Below are positions 6,147-6,234 of a DNA stretch of 6,234 nucleotides, piece after piece; positions within the stretch are counted from its first letter, which is position 1, and each line of letters starts with the position of its first letter. A program made the position numbers and the translations under genes. The notes under the pieces are model-generated. The model searched no databases and had not been told where the DNA came from. It worked only from the letters and a program-made list of their open reading frames with translations. The stretch is from Thermoplasmata archaeon (GTDB taxonomy: Archaea; Thermoplasmatota; Thermoplasmata; JAGHBH01): the NCBI GenBank assembly GCA_021161085.1, contig JAGHBH010000137.1:1-6234 (forward strand), given 5' to 3'.

Positions 6147-6234
6147 GGCTACTCTTTGTTCTCATTGTGCTTCTACTTCGAGTGGGGGGTGTGTGGTTCA
6201 TATGTCGAGCAGCAGGTTATAGAGCATTATTCTC

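Larger units (their letters stand above)
6062..6234. other. Intergenic region upstream of the operon
   Basis: This is the only sizeable non-coding stretch, visibly richer in A and T than the genes. Besides the TATA-like elements it has a short dyad, CATAA (6118-6122) N7 TTATG (6130-6134), midway between the mirrored boxes, which could be a regulator site. No RNA gene or complete ORF is convincing. A plus-strand frame starting with GTG at 6167 stays open to the right edge but codes for only 22 residues here. Confidence 0.5.

Noticed and set aside
6130..6201. A 23-codon minus-strand ORF upstream of ahaH, as a possible leader peptide
   Set aside because: It has no clear ribosome binding site, a biased Pro/Arg/Ser/Thr composition, and it lies upstream of the likely promoter.
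6167..6234. A partial plus-strand ORF with a GTG at 6167, correctly spaced from the rightward TATA-like box
   Set aside because: Only 22 codons are visible, with no recognisable motif and other GTG codons equally possible. It cannot be supported without sequence beyond the edge.

Overview
The window holds most of an archaeal A-type (A1Ao, V-like) ATP synthase operon. All of it is on the minus strand, so transcription runs from about position 6061 leftward. The gene order is ahaH (6061-5747), ahaI (5750-3594), ahaK (3550-2255), ahaE (2242-1520), ahaC (1523-273) and ahaF (276 to beyond the left edge). This is the H-I-K-E-C-F order I recall from euryarchaeal aha operons; the next genes there, A, B and D, would lie left of position 1. 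Three junctions are 4-base start/stop overlaps (H/I GTGA, E/C ATGA, C/F ATGA). The two non-overlapping genes, K and E, carry strong Shine-Dalgarno sequences.

Organism: an archaeon, because of the operon type and order and the archaeal TATA/BRE-like promoter. The genes are GC-rich, use AGG for Arg and ATA for Ile often, and the proteins lack the strong acidic bias of haloarchaea. A Thermoplasmatota-like or related euryarchaeal lineage is my guess, at low confidence.

How the parts work together: H and E form the peripheral stalks. I is the membrane stator carrying the ion half-channels. K makes the rotating proteolipid ring. C sits on the ring as the socket for the central stalk, which contains F. 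The catalytic A and B subunits are outside the window.

The enzyme is not ordinary. (1) K has a signal peptide, a PKD-like (Ig-fold) domain predicted to lie outside the cell, and then four c-type hairpins. (2) Residues of the Enterococcus hirae NtpK sodium site map to exactly three complete sites per K chain. The fourth, at the hairpin 4/hairpin 1 junction, has lost the carboxylate, the helix Gln, the TQ Gln and the Tyr together. (3) C, normally soluble, has about 80 extra N-terminal residues with a predicted membrane hairpin. (4) I seems to carry an extra hydrophobic stretch between its two conserved channel-arginine helices. C and K both belong to the rotor, so a ring whose lumen is filled by C and capped outside by PKD domains is a testable hypothesis.

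The 173 bases right of ahaH (6062-6234) are more AT-rich. They hold the operon promoter and a mirrored TATA-like element pointing the other way; no gene there can be supported.
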